Assembly (NCBI RefSeq): GCF_000376825.1
Contig: NZ_AQXW01000004.1
Coordinates: 992,001 to 1,056,000, forward strand
Length of the DNA stretch: 64,000 nucleotides
Reading direction: 5' to 3'
Source: Demetria terragena DSM 11295
Lineage (GTDB): Bacteria; Actinomycetota; Actinomycetes; Actinomycetales; Dermatophilaceae
Part shown: positions 62,131 to 64,000 of the stretch, one piece after another
How the letters are laid out: each line of letters starts with the position of its first letter
Position numbering within the stretch: position 1 is the stretch's first letter
The notes under the pieces: model-generated
What the model saw: the letters and a program-made list of their open reading frames with translations, nothing else
Told to the model about the DNA's origin: nothing
Databases searched by the model: none
Made by a program: the position numbers and the translations under genes

Positions 62131-62388
62131 ATGTCGCAACCGTCTCGCCGCGACACGGCACCGCCCACGGATTCCCGCTACCTGTGGGCTGCAGGCGTTT
62201 TCCTCGTGATTCCACTCATCGCATTGGCAGCCGTGCCGACCTACGCCAAGGTCGGGCCCGAATTGGGTGGCTGGCCGTTCTTCTTCTGGTACCAAACGCT
62301 GTGGGTATTCATCACCGCCGCCTGCACCACCACGGCGTTCTACCTGGTCAAGAAGGCCCGTGCTCCACGTGACGGTGGTGAATCATGA
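62131..62388 (+). CDS. DUF3311 membrane protein (symporter partner)
   Basis: An 85-residue protein with two hydrophobic helices (about 18-38 and 48-70) and the DUF3311 phrases PTYAKVGPELGGWPFFFWYQ and a Lys/Arg-rich end. Members of this family are encoded with a sodium:solute symporter, as here, where the stop overlaps the symporter start (ATGA). Probably a small subunit; its exact role is unknown. Confidence 0.88.
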   Translation: MSQPSRRDTAPPTDSRYLWAAGVFLVIPLIALAAVPTYAKVGPELGGWPFFFWYQTLWVFITAACTTTAFYLVKKARAPRDGGES

Positions 62389-64000
62389 CGAGCCTGGCGC
62401 AGCTCCTGCCCGCTGCCGCTGACCCCAGCCGGCCCAACACCGGCGTCAACACGACCGCGTTGGTCATCCTCATCGCCATCTTCCTCGTCGTCACGGTGAT
62501 GGGCTTCATGGCCTCCCGATGGCGCCGCACCGAGTCGATGGAGTCGCTCGACGAATGGGGCCTCGGTGGGCGCTCGTTCGGCACCTGGGTCACCTGGTTC
62601 CTACTCGGCGGCGACCTCTACACCGCCTACACCTTCGTCGCTGTCCCGGCCGCGATGTTCTCGGCGGGCGCGGTCGCGGGCTTCTTCGCGGTGCCGTACA
62701 CCATCATTGCCTACCCGATCATCTTCTTCTTCATGTCACGCCTGTGGTCGGTGAGCCACTCCCACGGCTATGTGACCACGGCGGACTTCGTCCAAGGTCG
62801 TTACGAATCAAAGGGACTCGCGCTTGCGGTCGCGGCAACGGGCTTCCTCGCGACCATGCCGTACATCGCGCTGCAGCTGGTCGGGATCCAAGCCGTGCTG
62901 GAGGTCGCTGGCGTCGGTGGTTCCGAGAACATCATCGCCAAAGACGCGCCGCTGTTCATCGCGTTCGCCATCTTGGCGGCCTACACCTATTCGAGCGGGC
63001 TGCGCGCACCCGCGATGATCGCGTTCGTCAAAGATCTGCTGATCTACATCGTCATCATCGTCGCGATTGTCTACTTACCGGCCAAGGTCGGCGGTTGGGA
63101 CGCGATCTTCGGCGCTGCCGAGGAAAAGATGAACACCACCAACCCGGCAACCGGAAAGCCCACCGGAGTCTTCGTTCCGGCCGCCGAGCAGCACCTGGCC
63201 TACGTCACGTTGGCCTTCGGCTCGGCGATGGCACTGTTCATGTATCCGCATTCGGTCACAGCGGTGCTCTCCTCCAAGAACCGCAACACGATCCGGCGGA
63301 ATGCCTCGATCCTGCCTGCATACTCCTTCGTGCTGACACTGCTCGCGCTCCTGGGCTGGGTTGCGATCGCGGCCGGCACGACACCCATCGGGTTGGATGG
63401 CAAGCCCAACCCACAGCTGGTCGTGCCCCAACTCATCGAGGACCAGTTCCCGGACTGGTTCACGGGAATCGCGTTCTCCGCCATTGCGGTTGGAGCGTTA
63501 GTCCCGGCGGCGGTGATGTCGATCGCGGCCGCAAATACGTTCACGCGCAACGTCTATCGCGCCTGGCTCAAACCTGACGCGACGCCCGCGCAGGAGGCAA
63601 AGGTCTCCAAGATCGTCTCGCTACTGGTCAAGCTGTTCGCATTGGCCTTCGTGCTGACCATGGACAAGCAGAACGCGATCAACTTCCAGTTGCTCGGCGG
63701 AATCTGGATCCTGCAGACCTTCCCGGCGGTCGTGATCGGGCTCTACACGCGGTGGTTCCACCGATGGGCTTTGCTTGGCGGCTGGGCTGTCGGCTTCGCC
63801 TACGGCACGTACGCCGCCTACACCGTCGCGAGTCCTGCGACAGACCACTTTGGCGGGTCGCTGCTGACGATTCCAATCATCGGGAAACTCGGCTACATCG
63901 CGATGACAGCACTCATCCTCAATCTCGTCGTGGCGGCAGTCTTGACCTTCATCTTCCGCGCAATGAAGGTGTCTGAGGGCCGCGACGAGACACGGATCGG
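62385..64000 (+). CDS. sodium:solute symporter family protein (partial, C-terminus outside window)
   Basis: An SSS-family transporter open from ATG 62385 to the window edge (538 residues visible). It has an N-terminal DEWGLGGRSFGTWVTWFLLG segment typical of SSS helix 1, GYVTTADFVQGRY, the sodium-site region SAIAVGALVPAAVMSIAAAN and about 13 hydrophobic segments. Pairing with DUF3311 resembles monocarboxylate or pyruvate-type uptake systems (MctP-like), an inference from family context. The end of the protein is not in the window. Confidence 0.9.
   Translation, partial: MTSLAQLLPAAADPSRPNTGVNTTALVILIAIFLVVTVMGFMASRWRRTESMESLDEWGLGGRSFGTWVTWFLLGGDLYTAYTFVAVPAAMFSAGAVAGFFAVPYTIIAYPIIFFFMSRLWSVSHSHGYVTTADFVQGRYESKGLALAVAATGFLATMPYIALQLVGIQAVLEVAGVGGSENIIAKDAPLFIAFAILAAYTYSSGLRAPAMIAFVKDLLIYIVIIVAIVYLPAKVGGWDAIFGAAEEKMNTTNPATGKPTGVFVPAAEQHLAYVTLAFGSAMALFMYPHSVTAVLSSKNRNTIRRNASILPAYSFVLTLLALLGWVAIAAGTTPIGLDGKPNPQLVVPQLIEDQFPDWFTGIAFSAIAVGALVPAAVMSIAAANTFTRNVYRAWLKPDATPAQEAKVSKIVSLLVKLFALAFVLTMDKQNAINFQLLGGIWILQTFPAVVIGLYTRWFHRWALLGGWAVGFAYGTYAAYTVASPATDHFGGSLLTIPIIGKLGYIAMTALILNLVVAAVLTFIFRAMKVSEGRDETRI

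Noticed and set aside
62519-63577. 352-codon Arg/His-rich plus-strand frame.
   Set aside because: An out-of-frame reading of the sodium:solute symporter gene, which is open from 62385 to the window edge.

Overview
The window is high-GC DNA from an actinobacterium, most likely of the order Micrococcales or a close relative; the family cannot be fixed from the sequence. Evidence: the gene order nrtL, lysA, hom, thrC, thrB, rho, rpmE, prfA, prmC, sua5, wecA, atpI-like, atpB matches the block known from mycobacteria and other actinobacteria; there is a fused KGD-type 2-oxoglutarate dehydrogenase and a DUF6104 protein; and GTG/TTG starts with four-base ATGA/GTGA gene overlaps are very common. No insertion sequence, prophage, CRISPR array or rRNA gene was seen.

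Layout. (1) 1-19837 is the conserved housekeeping block, mostly on the minus strand: ATP synthase start, cell-envelope WecA, glyA, tRNA t6A synthase, translation termination (prfA, prmC), L31, Rho and the threonine/lysine genes. It is interrupted by plus-strand extras: a pentapeptide-repeat protein, two tandem paralogous XRE regulators and a Tat-exported cell-wall amidase. (2) A tRNA-Arg(CCG) at 19950 is followed by a catabolic island (20188-27273): a FadR-type regulator facing a five-gene operon (enolase-superfamily enzyme, Ldh2-type oxidoreductase, iron alcohol dehydrogenase, succinate-semialdehyde-type aldehyde dehydrogenase, NRAMP-fold transporter without the metal-binding motif) with a recognisable promoter and operator. 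(3) 27426-37960 holds endonuclease IV, a PEBP protein, an ABC-2 exporter, a DUF559 protein bracketed by palindromic repeats, kgd, a double GNAT protein, a metallo-beta-lactamase-fold protein and DUF6104. (4) 38091-58546 is a large exopolysaccharide/capsule locus. (5) 58698-61985 is a polar amino-acid ABC importer operon, and 62131-64000 a DUF3311 plus sodium:solute symporter pair that runs off the window.

The polysaccharide locus is the most interesting part. Four adjacent, mostly overlapping genes reproduce the WbpA-WbpD-WbpE-WbpB set that makes UDP-2,3-diacetamido-2,3-dideoxy-glucuronic acid, without a WbpI-type 2-epimerase. A separate UDP-glucose dehydrogenase can supply UDP-glucuronate. 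A single 638-residue protein fuses an NAD-dependent sugar epimerase/dehydratase to a D-glucuronyl C5-epimerase domain, the activity that makes iduronate in heparan-type polymers. With a dedicated PNPT initiator, three glycosyltransferases, Wzx, Wzy, a Wzz-Wzc tyrosine kinase, its probable phosphatase, a PqqD-like protein and a PF14907-like nucleotidyltransferase, this suggests a uronate-rich, possibly C5-epimerised, glycosaminoglycan-like surface polymer.

The window also carries several families of dispersed palindromes: a 23-bp-arm palindrome present three times, a 27-bp-arm palindrome inside a coding region, a 71-bp nested palindrome, and a short GGTCTCGACAAGCTCGACC-type repeat that has become coding sequence at the ends of at least two, probably three, genes.
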